Source: a virus. Taken from it: a DNA stretch of 23,902 bases. Where the stretch lies: positions 1 to 23,902 of the IMG/VR virus record IMGVR_UViG_3300031974_000948; one strand, 5' to 3'. Below are positions 1 to 7,474 of this stretch, one piece after another; position 1 is the stretch's first letter, and every line of letters begins with the position of its first letter. Both the position numbers and the translations under genes were made by a program. The notes under the pieces were generated by a model. It was given only the letters and a program-made list of their open reading frames with translations, was not told where the DNA came from and did no database searches.

Positions 1-567
1 TATTTCTACAGCACCTTCATAATAATTCTCTGGTTCACAATTCCAAGTAGCATTACTGTTTCTTAAATTACTTCCAGTTTTTATATATGTGTTTTGATTT
101 TGATACTGTTCTCTTTCTGTATTAACAAGAGTTCCTGTATGATAATAGGCAAAATGTTGCCTAGGGGGAGAATGCATTTGTTGAGTAGTGCTTGTTATCG
201 AATGACTATTTTCTATTAGCGCTCCAGAAAAATGACTTTCCATATTTACTTCTCCGGGATTTCCTAACCAATCTAAATCTAATGAATATGTAATTCCTCC
301 TACATTATATCTTGTAACATCAACACTACTAGATGTGACTAAACAATATCCTTTTAACGTAATGTCGCCTTCATATGTAAAAGCTACTGGAACATTCATT
401 GCTGACATAGAAATTAATTCATCTCTAAGACTTTTCGCATCATCTAAATCATCAACAGCTAAAGTACCACTAAAGCTAACAGATTTACTCTGATCTAATC
501 CTCCGCCAAAACTTAATCTTCTAGGCGAAGTAAATGTAAGTCTGCCTACTGTTACCGTATGAGCCAT
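1..567 (-). CDS. tail-tip / distal-tail-like minor tail protein, partial (cut by window edge)
   Basis: This is an open frame of 189 codons with no stop before the left edge, so the C-terminus lies outside the window. It begins MAHTVTVGRLTFTSPRRLSF and continues as a beta-rich, Ser/Thr/Gly-rich sequence with a LDWLGNPGEV segment near residue 100, in the style of tail-tip proteins. The ATG overlaps the TAA of the 40-aa gene before it (TAATG), indicating translational coupling. Its place directly downstream of the tape measure is where siphophages put the distal tail or first baseplate protein that starts tail assembly. No catalytic motif is visible. The tail-tip role rests on synteny and protein style, not on a specific motif; another minor tail protein is possible. 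Confidence 0.6.
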   Translation of the reverse strand, partial: MAHTVTVGRLTFTSPRRLSFGGGLDQSKSVSFSGTLAVDDLDDAKSLRDELISMSAMNVPVAFTYEGDITLKGYCLVTSSSVDVTRYNVGGITYSLDLDWLGNPGEVNMESHFSGALIENSHSITSTTQQMHSPPRQHFAYYHTGTLVNTEREQYQNQNTYIKTGSNLRNSNATWNCEPENYYEGAVEI

Positions 568-689
568 TAGCACATATCCTTTGTTCTACATTGTTCACAG
601 TATCTATAATCTGGACCATAAAAATAGTTACCACATTTAAAATCTGATTTACAAGGTTTTAAAATATCTGTATCTGTGTTATCAATCAT
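567..689 (-). CDS. 40-aa four-cysteine (zinc-finger-like) small protein
   Basis: A short gene of 40 codons plus stop fits exactly between the tape measure and the tail-tip gene, with a TAATG overlap at both ends, which argues that it is translated. The product starts MIDNTDTDILKPC and has cysteines at residues 13, 19, 31, 34 and 40, with a CEQC knuckle at 31-34. A C-x5-C ... C-x2-C arrangement could hold one zinc ion. No family is recognised. It may be a small tail-assembly factor or an unrelated micro-protein. The exact stop/start overlaps are seen directly; metal binding is inferred. Confidence 0.6.
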   Translation of the reverse strand: MIDNTDTDILKPCKSDFKCGNYFYGPDYRYCEQCRTKDMC

Positions 690-3600
690 TATCTACCTAA
701 TACAGAAGAACTATTTCCTTCTTTTTCTAAATTGACTAAAGCTTTTCTAATTGACTGAGCTGCTTTTCTAGCAGATTGAGGATCTGAAGGAACACCTGTT
801 ACATTAACACTTAATTGATTTACAGTAATTCCTCCACCAGAACCACCACCTATTCCTGTAGGTGTTACTCTAACACCAGTAGGACTTGGAGAAATAATTT
901 CTGGTCCAAACTCTCCAACTAATGCTCTCTTTCCTACATTTAAAAATCCGCCTGTATGTAATACTTTATCCAACAGACTACCTTTATCTGAACCGGGTGG
1001 TGTAGTTGAAGGAGGTTGTATGTTTCTTAAATCTGGAAATGGCAGTTCCATACCAAAAGATTCAAAAATCATATTAACTTCACCTTGTACTCTTTTAATA
1101 TTAGCCATAGCTTCTGTAGTATCTATTGTAAGTTTCGCAGCTTCTCTTTCTACAAATATTGAATCAAACATTGTAGCAACTTCATCAAATTGTGATTTAA
1201 AGGTAGGTGCCATTGTATTTGCTGTATCAATTATGCTTTGTATTTGTTGCTCTGGCATACCTGCAGCTGCAGCTATCTTTTGAAATTGTTTTACACCTTC
1301 AGGTCCTGCAGCAATAATTCTATCTGCAAGTTCAAATAATTTGAGTTGAGTATTAAATTGCTCCATCTTAGCATCTGATATACCTTGTTGAGCTGCAACC
1401 TCAGCATCACTTTGACTTTCTATTTGAGATTCTAAATCTGCAATTCTTTCTTCCATTGCTGTTATTTCTGGAGCAATTAATGTAGCTTTCTCTTTTAATT
1501 CGTCAAATAAATCAGTTTGTATGTTTACTTGTTCTGTTAAAATATCTTTTTGTAAGTCGAGCATTTTTTGGAAATTATCTCTACCTTGAAAGCCATCAAT
1601 TCCTTGAGTTGTTCCTGTCATTTCAGCTAGTCTTTCTCTAGCTGCTTGTACTTCATCAGCAGTAGCGACACCTCTTTTCTCAGCTTGTTCTAAAAATTGT
1701 AACTCTCTTTTAGCGTCTTTAATTGCTAATCTTTCTGAAGCAGTATCTTTTTTATTAAGATTTGATTTCATTTGTAAAAGTCTTAATTCTGCTTGATTTA
1801 TTTTTAGTCTTTCAAATCCTGTTACTACTCCTTCAGCGCCAAACTTAGATTGAAGTTTTTCTAAATCTGCTTGTAAATCTACTTGTTCAGCTAAATTTTT
1901 AGTTCCTTCTTGAACCACTTTGTTGTATTCTTCTTGAGCTTTTGTTATAGCTGCTTGACTGTTTTGTATACTTTTAAATGTATTACTAAAATTAGTGAAT
2001 AAATCAAAAGTACTAATTAATCCAGTTTTAAATTCAGCTAAACCTGCTTTATAGCTATCGCTGGAAAATAAACTTTCCATATTTAATCTTCCAGCCATAT
2101 CTTTTTCGATAGATGCAATTTGACTGTTAGCCCATTCCATTAAGTCAGCTTGTTCTGTTATTGTAAAAGTACTTAAATCTTCTGCTGCTTTTTTAGCAGC
2201 GTTTAAAACAGCTACTGTAAATTTACCACCATTCTGTTCCATTCCTAAAGCAAGAGCATCAGCAAACGCTTGACCATAAGGTATAAACCTTCTAGCAGGA
2301 GATTTAATTCCAAATTCTAATATAAGACCTTTTTCACCATTTTCAACAGCAGCAATAATGGCTTGTTTTATTGCATCGCCATTTTCTCTTATTCCTTTAG
2401 AAAGACCATCTACTATGTCTCCACCAAACGGTTCAAACTTATCTCTTAACTCATCTCCACTCATTTCTATTTCGTCAGGAATACCTGCTAATTCTTTTAA
2501 TAAGTCTTCTCTCATAACACGTAAGTTAGATTCAGCTTCTTGAGCTAACTCAGGTGCGTTTAAAAAGTCTTTAGCAGCTGTTAAAGCAGCTGGACCTTCT
2601 TGAGCTAAAGTTGCAGCTAGTGCTTGAAATCCTTGAGCTTGAAGTGCTTGAATTGTAGCAATAAATTCAGCAGAAATAATAGCTTGATCTTGAAGATTTC
2701 TAGTCATCTCACTAGCAGACATCTTTATCTGCTCAGGTATATTGTTGAAAAGACTAACAATACTTCTAGCTGATTTTTGTGCTATTGATTCTATGTTTGC
2801 TGATATAGTCATTTGTTGAGTTATAATATCAAACTCTTTTTGCAATTGATCTGAAGCTAACTGATTACCTTCTTCTGTTAATTTATTCTGAAAAGCTTTT
2901 ATGCTTGCAGAAGTCTCCATATTTCTTATTTCTTCTTCTGAGTAACCTCTGTGTTCTAAAGCAATTCGTCCTCGTTCTCTCTCTTTAGCCAAGAGATTTG
3001 CTCTTTGCCCAATTTGTGTATCAAGAATATTTTTTTCACCTTCGTGTATAAGCATTTGTTCAGCAATTGCTTCAAGCTTTTCTCTTTCATTAAGAGCAAT
3101 TCCTTTACCTAATTCTGATTCTCCATCTGATAAATCTAAAATTCTTTGTTTTAACACTGCAATTCTGACTATTTCAGCTTGAATAGCTTGTTGTCTTTTT
3201 ATTTCATCTTGCTGATAGTGAGTAACCATTTCAAACTCTTCAGCTTGTTTATTAAGTTCTTTTGATTGTGCTTCCAATACTTCTAATAAAGGTATTGCTG
3301 CTGTTCTAGGATCCATACCATCTTGAAAAACACTTCTCATAAATTCTTCAGCTTCAGGTAAAGTACTTCGTAAATCATTTATAGTTGTAAAGAAATCACC
3401 TACAGCACCACCAGCACCAGTAATATTTTCTACAGCTTGTTCAAATACAAATTCAAGGCTGTTTCCTAAGTTTTCTACATTTTCATCTACTGTCTGTATG
3501 TATAATGCAGCGTTTAATATTTTAGATATTTCAGAATCATCTACTTTAATTCCTGCAGCATTCAAACTACTTTTTATGCTTTCTGCGTCTATCTTGTCTG

Positions 3601-5212
3601 AATCTGATAAAAGACTTTCAAAAGCTATTCCTGATATATCTAGAAACTCATCTTTAAGAATTTGAGAAGTATTTTTTAAATCTGCTAGAGATTTGTTAGC
3701 ACCACCGGCAAACTCATCTATATTTTGTAATGTATCTGAAAAAGCTACGGAAGCACCTGATGAAGCTATTTCTTTAAACTCTTTGTTAATTTTAGATAAA
3801 AATGCTAAAAAGGCAACACCTGCAGCTACACCAGCCATAGTTGAAAAAAGATTTCCTGTAACTCCGTTTAATATAGCTGTAGAAACAGCTACACCCTCTA
3901 AAGTTTTTTTCCATCTTAAAAATTCAATTATTAACAGTCCCATCATTGAAACTATTTTTGAACCAAAAAGTATTTTAAATAATGATTTAAATAACTGTAT
4001 AAAGTGATCTAAGCCAAAGTTTGTCTCAATTAAACCTTTTGCAAAACCTTGTAATCCAAATATTAGATTTCTAACCATTGGGAGTAATCCTTCACCAAGC
4101 TGCATAGCTGCTTCTTGAAATTGATTTTTAAGAAGTATTAACTGTTGTTTAGTAGTTGCGAATTTTTTAGCTGCTTCTACGTTTAAAGCTACATTAGCTT
4201 CATAAGCTGACCTAGATGTAACTAAAGCATCTCTTAATAACCCTTGAGCTGTAGCTAAACCATTTACAGCTAGCTGAGTTCTTCTCTGAGATAAATTAAG
4301 TTTTTGTAGTACATTTTGTAGACCGTTTACCCTATCTTCTGCTGTTGATAAACCTTCTATAAAAGTTACTACAGCTAAAGCTGCATCTTCTTGAAAATCT
4401 TTTTGAAATTGTTCTGCACTAGTATTTGAAATTGTAGAAAACAGTTCTAACTGTTCCCCACCTGTTTGTATTGCTCTTTGTATTTCTTGAAACACACGAG
4501 CTATAGCAGTACCACCAGCTTGAGCTGGAACACCAATAGCTTGAAGTGCTGTTGCAAAAGCTAAAGCGTCTTGAGTTGATGCACCTGATTGTTCAGCTGC
4601 TGTTGCAATACGTAAAACTGTTGTAATAATTTCGTCTTCAGTTGCTGCAAAGTTGTTACCTAATTCAACTATAGATGCACCAGTTCTTTCAAAGAAATCA
4701 TCTAATCCTGAATCAGGTATGCTTGCAATAGCTGCTAATCTAGCTAAAGCCAAAGCTGCATTCTCTGTAGATAAAACAGTAGCAACAGATAACTTAGTTA
4801 CAGTTTCTGTAAATGTTTCTATGTTTTGAGCTTCTATACCTAACTGACCACCAAGCTCACCAATTCTTGCAAGTTCTGTAGCAGCAACTGGTAATTCAGT
4901 TGCTAAGTCTCTTATGGATTGACTTAAACGTTGTAAGGTTTCTTCATCAGCATCTACAGTCTTTCTTACACCAGCAAAAGCATCTTCAAATCCCATTAAG
5001 CTAGTTACACCAGCTAGTGCAGCAACACCTACACCTGCAGCTGCAGCAGAAACACCAACAAATGCACCATTAACTACAGCATTAAATCTTCTAAAGTTTT
5101 TTTCAACGCCTTGAAATAAGGCATTAGCTTCGTTCTGAATGTTATCGGTGCCGGCAAGACCAGCCTCGATTACCATACTTATTACAGCATCAGCATTTTG
5201 TCCGGGACCCAT
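689..5212 (-). CDS. tail tape measure protein (TP901 type)
   Basis: This 1507-aa protein is the longest in the window. Tape measure proteins fill the growing tail tube, set its length and are usually ejected with the DNA. Residues about 70-300 carry the TP901-type core (SLMGFEDAFAGVRKTVDADE, then RIGELGGQLGI and Ala-rich helices). A hydrophobic stretch lies near residues 410-475, where such proteins often have membrane-active segments. Long coiled-coil stretches rich in Glu, Gln and Lys follow. Around 965-995 is a GIKSPARRFIPYGQAFADAL motif, and from 1421 the typical C-terminal GGFLNVGKRALVGEFGPE segment. The ATG lies two bases past the stop of the chaperone frame, with purine-rich GAGAGA upstream. 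At roughly 0.15 nm per residue (family rule of thumb) the tail could approach 220 nm. Identification is firm. Confidence 0.95.
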   Translation of the reverse strand: MGPGQNADAVISMVIEAGLAGTDNIQNEANALFQGVEKNFRRFNAVVNGAFVGVSAAAAGVGVAALAGVTSLMGFEDAFAGVRKTVDADEETLQRLSQSIRDLATELPVAATELARIGELGGQLGIEAQNIETFTETVTKLSVATVLSTENAALALARLAAIASIPDSGLDDFFERTGASIVELGNNFAATEDEIITTVLRIATAAEQSGASTQDALAFATALQAIGVPAQAGGTAIARVFQEIQRAIQTGGEQLELFSTISNTSAEQFQKDFQEDAALAVVTFIEGLSTAEDRVNGLQNVLQKLNLSQRRTQLAVNGLATAQGLLRDALVTSRSAYEANVALNVEAAKKFATTKQQLILLKNQFQEAAMQLGEGLLPMVRNLIFGLQGFAKGLIETNFGLDHFIQLFKSLFKILFGSKIVSMMGLLIIEFLRWKKTLEGVAVSTAILNGVTGNLFSTMAGVAAGVAFLAFLSKINKEFKEIASSGASVAFSDTLQNIDEFAGGANKSLADLKNTSQILKDEFLDISGIAFESLLSDSDKIDAESIKSSLNAAGIKVDDSEISKILNAALYIQTVDENVENLGNSLEFVFEQAVENITGAGGAVGDFFTTINDLRSTLPEAEEFMRSVFQDGMDPRTAAIPLLEVLEAQSKELNKQAEEFEMVTHYQQDEIKRQQAIQAEIVRIAVLKQRILDLSDGESELGKGIALNEREKLEAIAEQMLIHEGEKNILDTQIGQRANLLAKERERGRIALEHRGYSEEEIRNMETSASIKAFQNKLTEEGNQLASDQLQKEFDIITQQMTISANIESIAQKSARSIVSLFNNIPEQIKMSASEMTRNLQDQAIISAEFIATIQALQAQGFQALAATLAQEGPAALTAAKDFLNAPELAQEAESNLRVMREDLLKELAGIPDEIEMSGDELRDKFEPFGGDIVDGLSKGIRENGDAIKQAIIAAVENGEKGLILEFGIKSPARRFIPYGQAFADALALGMEQNGGKFTVAVLNAAKKAAEDLSTFTITEQADLMEWANSQIASIEKDMAGRLNMESLFSSDSYKAGLAEFKTGLISTFDLFTNFSNTFKSIQNSQAAITKAQEEYNKVVQEGTKNLAEQVDLQADLEKLQSKFGAEGVVTGFERLKINQAELRLLQMKSNLNKKDTASERLAIKDAKRELQFLEQAEKRGVATADEVQAARERLAEMTGTTQGIDGFQGRDNFQKMLDLQKDILTEQVNIQTDLFDELKEKATLIAPEITAMEERIADLESQIESQSDAEVAAQQGISDAKMEQFNTQLKLFELADRIIAAGPEGVKQFQKIAAAAGMPEQQIQSIIDTANTMAPTFKSQFDEVATMFDSIFVEREAAKLTIDTTEAMANIKRVQGEVNMIFESFGMELPFPDLRNIQPPSTTPPGSDKGSLLDKVLHTGGFLNVGKRALVGEFGPEIISPSPTGVRVTPTGIGGGSGGGITVNQLSVNVTGVPSDPQSARKAAQSIRKALVNLEKEGNSSSVLGR

Positions 5213-5215
5213 TAA

Positions 5216-5521
5216 CTATCTCTCTCTTGTTTGATTAATAAATTCATCCATTGAAACTTGTTGTCTCTCTTTGTTAGTCCTGCCTTTAAATTTATCCCTT
5301 TGCTGTTTGTACCAGCTTCTAGGGTTCTTTTGCTTTTGTTCTTCACTGATATACTCTTCTCCAGATCTAACAGCATTTACTAGTGGTAAAAAGAACGCAG
5401 AATCTTCAAAAGGTAGATTTGTAAGAAGTCTTACAAATTTTTTCCAACCTATTAAAAGGGCATCTTCAATTTGATAGTGTCTTAGAAAATCTGATTCTAT
5501 AGCACTCCATCTTTCTATCAT
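5216..5521 (-). CDS. tail assembly chaperone, downstream frame (T part, made by -1 frameshift)
   Basis: This frame encodes the C-terminal half of a lambda GT-like tail chaperone, which holds the tape measure while tube subunits assemble. The nominal ATG at 5521 gives 101 aa beginning MIERWSAIESDFLRHYQIED, but no Shine-Dalgarno sequence precedes it and it lies in the loop of a predicted stem. The frame is open upstream to about 5557, and a -1 slip at CCCAAAC (5548-5542) enters it at 5542. The fusion would be 120 residues of the upstream protein plus 108 residues of this frame, 228 aa in all. The segment IGWKKFVRLLTNLPFEDSAFF resembles C-terminal chaperone domains of actinophages and other siphophages. 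Independent translation from the ATG is possible but less likely. Confidence 0.85.
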   Translation of the reverse strand: MIERWSAIESDFLRHYQIEDALLIGWKKFVRLLTNLPFEDSAFFLPLVNAVRSGEEYISEEQKQKNPRSWYKQQRDKFKGRTNKERQQVSMDEFINQTRER

Positions 5522-5548
5522 TTCTGATGGAGAGTATGTTAGTTTGGG
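5505..5548 (-). promoter_or_regulatory. programmed -1 ribosomal frameshift signal
   Basis: In the upstream chaperone frame the codons read AGC CCA AAC TAA, giving a canonical X XXY YYZ slippery heptamer C CCA AAC (5548-5542) right before the stop. A slip by one base re-reads 5542 and enters the downstream frame as CTA ACA TAC. Nine bases after the heptamer a perfect 7-bp stem forms, CTCCATC (5532-5526) with GATGGAG (5511-5505), around a 14-nt loop; 5-9 nt is the usual spacing for a stimulatory structure. The signal sits between the major tail protein and the tape measure, exactly where lambda-like phages place it. Confidence 0.9.
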
Positions 5549-5901
5549 CTTTCTTCGTCACTTTCATCTATTGGACCTGCGTTTAACTGTTCACCTTGAG
5601 CGGTTATACCGTACTCTTCCAATAAAAAAGCCAAAAGTTTTTGTAACTTCTCCCAAGATGCTCCATTTTCAAGCATCTCGTCTAAGTTCTTTTGACCGAC
5701 TATTGTAGCAAGCCATTCTGGAATTTGCGCTGCAATTAACTGACCAGTGTCATCCATAAATCGCAGTTGACTCAATACTACCCTTGCAGGCAGTTCAGGA
5801 GGGAACTCATAGTTCTTTCCCGCTATTTTGACTTTAATCGATTCTTTGTCAGACTCTTCGATTGCAGCGTCAAAATCCATAAATCTACTCTTCTCACTCA
5901 T
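5539..5901 (-). CDS. tail assembly chaperone, upstream frame (G-like)
   Basis: This 120-aa acidic protein is the abundant short form of the tail chaperone pair. It contains KIAGKNYEFPPELPARVVL near residues 26-44, a pattern common to such chaperones in Gram-positive siphophages, followed by a helical region and an acidic C-terminus (DESDEESPN). The ATG has a good Shine-Dalgarno sequence (TAGGAGAAGTAT). The reading frame ends at a TAA directly after the slippery heptamer, so a minority of ribosomes should continue into the next frame to make the fusion form. The position between major tail protein and tape measure supports the role. Assignment combines position, size, sequence style and the frameshift signal. 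Confidence 0.85.
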   Translation of the reverse strand: MSEKSRFMDFDAAIEESDKESIKVKIAGKNYEFPPELPARVVLSQLRFMDDTGQLIAAQIPEWLATIVGQKNLDEMLENGASWEKLQKLLAFLLEEYGITAQGEQLNAGPIDESDEESPN

Positions 5902-5920
5902 ATACTTCTCCTATCTAATA

Positions 5921-6625
5921 TTACGGATTACTTGATCCACCTGCTCCGGCAGCGTTGGTGTTATCAACGATGTCGAATAGGTAGCTGTAACCGCTACTAT
6001 CTGAACCAACATTTAATGTTGAGTCAGGTACTAATATCTTGAACTCTGTTGCTAAAACAACTTTTTGTGGAGCTTTTGCGTGTTGCATAGAGAAAGACCC
6101 TACGCTTACAGCACGTGGAATCCTAACGTGTCGTGTTGCGACACCATTAGTTCCAGTTGGTCCATCAACAACTAATAACAAGGCATACTCGTTAAAAGCT
6201 GAAGATGTTGGAGGTACTAAGGTGTTGTAACCTGTAGCACTTGTTCCAGCAGCACCAGATGCACCGCTTCCGATTACATCGGAAGTTGATGATCCTCCAC
6301 CAAGGGCTATAACCAACTTTGCGTGTGATGCTTGTGAAAGCTCACCTGTTAGTCTAACTTCTTGGGAAGTTTTAATTGTTTTAATTGGATCTACTTCTTC
6401 AGCCACCATAATGTCTTCAAAAGTTTTATCCATTTCAAGAGTCCAACCATCTTCTGAGTAGCCTACTTCTTCCCAAGCAACAGTCATTGCTGTTGGGCTT
6501 TCAAAGGCTCCTGCTGTCCCAGAATCATCTCCCGGAAAAGCTAAAGAGGTTGTTGTTCTGTCCTTAAGATAAAGGACACCAGTACCTATCAATACTTCAG
6601 ATATTGAACCGCTTGTAGCTGGCAT
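5921..6625 (-). CDS. major tail (tube) protein
   Basis: This 234-aa protein is predicted to be the subunit that polymerises into the tail tube. It opens MPATSGSISEVLIGTGVLYL, has an EEVGYSEDGWTLEMDKTFEDI segment at about 51-71 like siphophage tube proteins, and is rich in Gly, Ser, Thr and Val with a Gly/Ala-rich loop at 110-130. It lies directly before the chaperone pair and tape measure, the standard place. Codon choice is less AT-biased than in neighbouring genes, consistent with a highly expressed structural protein. A strong ribosome site (GTAGGAGA) and a palindromic leader precede the ATG. The call rests mainly on position and style. Confidence 0.85.
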   Translation of the reverse strand: MPATSGSISEVLIGTGVLYLKDRTTTSLAFPGDDSGTAGAFESPTAMTVAWEEVGYSEDGWTLEMDKTFEDIMVAEEVDPIKTIKTSQEVRLTGELSQASHAKLVIALGGGSSTSDVIGSGASGAAGTSATGYNTLVPPTSSAFNEYALLLVVDGPTGTNGVATRHVRIPRAVSVGSFSMQHAKAPQKVVLATEFKILVPDSTLNVGSDSSGYSYLFDIVDNTNAAGAGGSSNP

Positions 6626-6644
6626 ATTACTCTCCTACTATATA

Positions 6645-6658
6645 TACTTATACTTCAA
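6645..6658 (-). repeat. 14-bp motif shared with the capsid-gene leader
   Basis: The minus-strand 14-mer TTGAAGTATAAGTA occurs here, 19 nt before the major tail protein start, and again at 15265-15278, 23 nt before the capsid gene start. In both places a TA-rich stretch and then an identical GTAGGAGA ribosome site follow. It could be a late promoter or an mRNA element. In DNA this AT-rich a 14-mer can recur by chance, so the matching placement carries the weight. Confidence 0.4.
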
Positions 6659-6686
6659 TTGTCGCGACAATTGACTTACGTCAATT
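6655..6686 (-). promoter_or_regulatory. 20-bp perfect palindrome and overlapping hairpin in the tail-protein leader
   Basis: Positions 6655-6674 form a perfect 20-bp palindrome, TCAATTGTCG/CGACAATTGA. Its outer six bases also belong to a second inverted repeat, AATTGAC (6669-6675) with GTCAATT (6680-6686) around a 4-base loop. As RNA the two hairpins are mutually exclusive. As DNA the palindrome could bind a dimeric repressor or activator, and the two halves contain TTGAC/TTGTC boxes that could act as a -35, with TATATA downstream. It lies between the end of the 100-aa gene and the major tail protein gene. No T-run follows, so it is not a standard terminator. Confidence 0.5.
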
Positions 6687-6691
6687 ACCTA

Positions 6692-6994
6692 TTACTCTTC
6701 TTCTGATTTATACCAATCTTCAGAAGGGTCTTCTTCCACGACTTCTTTGATTTCTACCTTGTCGGAGATATCAAAGCGCTCAACTACTTTTTTGGAATTG
6801 ATGACTTCATCTTCAGCAATGAAGACTTGTCCGTGCATATTGTCGCTCATTGGCTTCATATGCTTACTCATATCCTTCCAAGTAGATTCTGAGACTTCTA
6901 CCCAAGAATCCTTCTTAAAGAGAGTTTCTTTACCATTAACATCCCACCACACTTGTGTGAAACTCATTAATGGATTTACACTAACTTTTTTCAT
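6692..6994 (-). CDS. small acidic phage protein of unknown function
   Basis: This 100-aa protein begins MKKVSVNPLMSFTQVWWDVNG and ends in a strongly acidic tail (EEDPSEDWYKSEEE). It lies two bases after the tail terminator gene and before the major tail protein. Similar small proteins between terminator and tube protein are common in siphophages, usually without an assigned function. The N-terminal half (WWDVNGKETLFKKDSWVEV) looks like a small beta domain. A minor virion component or assembly helper is possible. No family is recognised with confidence. Confidence 0.75.
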   Translation of the reverse strand: MKKVSVNPLMSFTQVWWDVNGKETLFKKDSWVEVSESTWKDMSKHMKPMSDNMHGQVFIAEDEVINSKKVVERFDISDKVEIKEVVEEDPSEDWYKSEEE

Positions 6995-6996
6995 AT

Positions 6997-7467
6997 TTAC
7001 TCTTCAATCCTATACGTCATTGTTATAGTAATAGTATACAACCCCAAGCCAGTTTCTGTTTCCTCTATTCGTGAAATTCCTTCAATGATTTCCATACCAT
7101 AGATGAAAGCATTAGCACTTCCAGAAAGAGTGATTAAAGCATTGCCTTCGTTAAAAGCTGCTTGTTGTACTCCAGCTGCTAGTGAATAAGCTTGTGCATA
7201 ATCTGGTTGAGGATCTGAACCATTACCACCCCATCTACCTGCATAACAGTTGATTGGGATAACAGCTTCTTCTATTAAAACTTCAGAAAATTGATCTATA
7301 GGTATACCTCCAGCTCTATAATAAGTTAAAAAAGGTAATTCAGCATTTCTAGGTAATCTAGTTGCTATTCTTGTAGAACAAATATTACTTATAGGTGTTC
7401 TGTTTAAAGCCCAAGCTCTAAATACTACTTCTGCATCAGGTGCAGATTTTTGATCTCCGTATGCCAT
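6997..7467 (-). CDS. tail terminator / tail completion protein
   Basis: This 156-aa protein is the likely cap that stops tube growth and joins tail to head. It contains FRAWALNRTPI (residues about 16-26) and LPRNAELPFLTYYRAGG (about 38-54), resembling the LPF-type strand of terminator proteins, followed by a two-layer alpha/beta style sequence ending in GLGLYTITITMTYRIEE. Its place after the gp10-like neck gene and before the tube protein matches HK97 and lambda order. The ATG has an excellent ribosome site (TAGGAGATAAATG) that overlaps the end of the upstream gene. The role is inferred from order and sequence style. Confidence 0.75.
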   Translation of the reverse strand: MAYGDQKSAPDAEVVFRAWALNRTPISNICSTRIATRLPRNAELPFLTYYRAGGIPIDQFSEVLIEEAVIPINCYAGRWGGNGSDPQPDYAQAYSLAAGVQQAAFNEGNALITLSGSANAFIYGMEIIEGISRIEETETGLGLYTITITMTYRIEE

Positions 7468-7474
7468 TTATCTC

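Noticed and set aside
5271-5474. Plus-strand open frame opposite the tail chaperone
   Set aside because: It is antisense to a well-supported gene, has no ribosome site and reflects low stop density opposite a coding frame. Other plus-strand frames inside the tape measure, neck and portal genes were set aside for the same reason.
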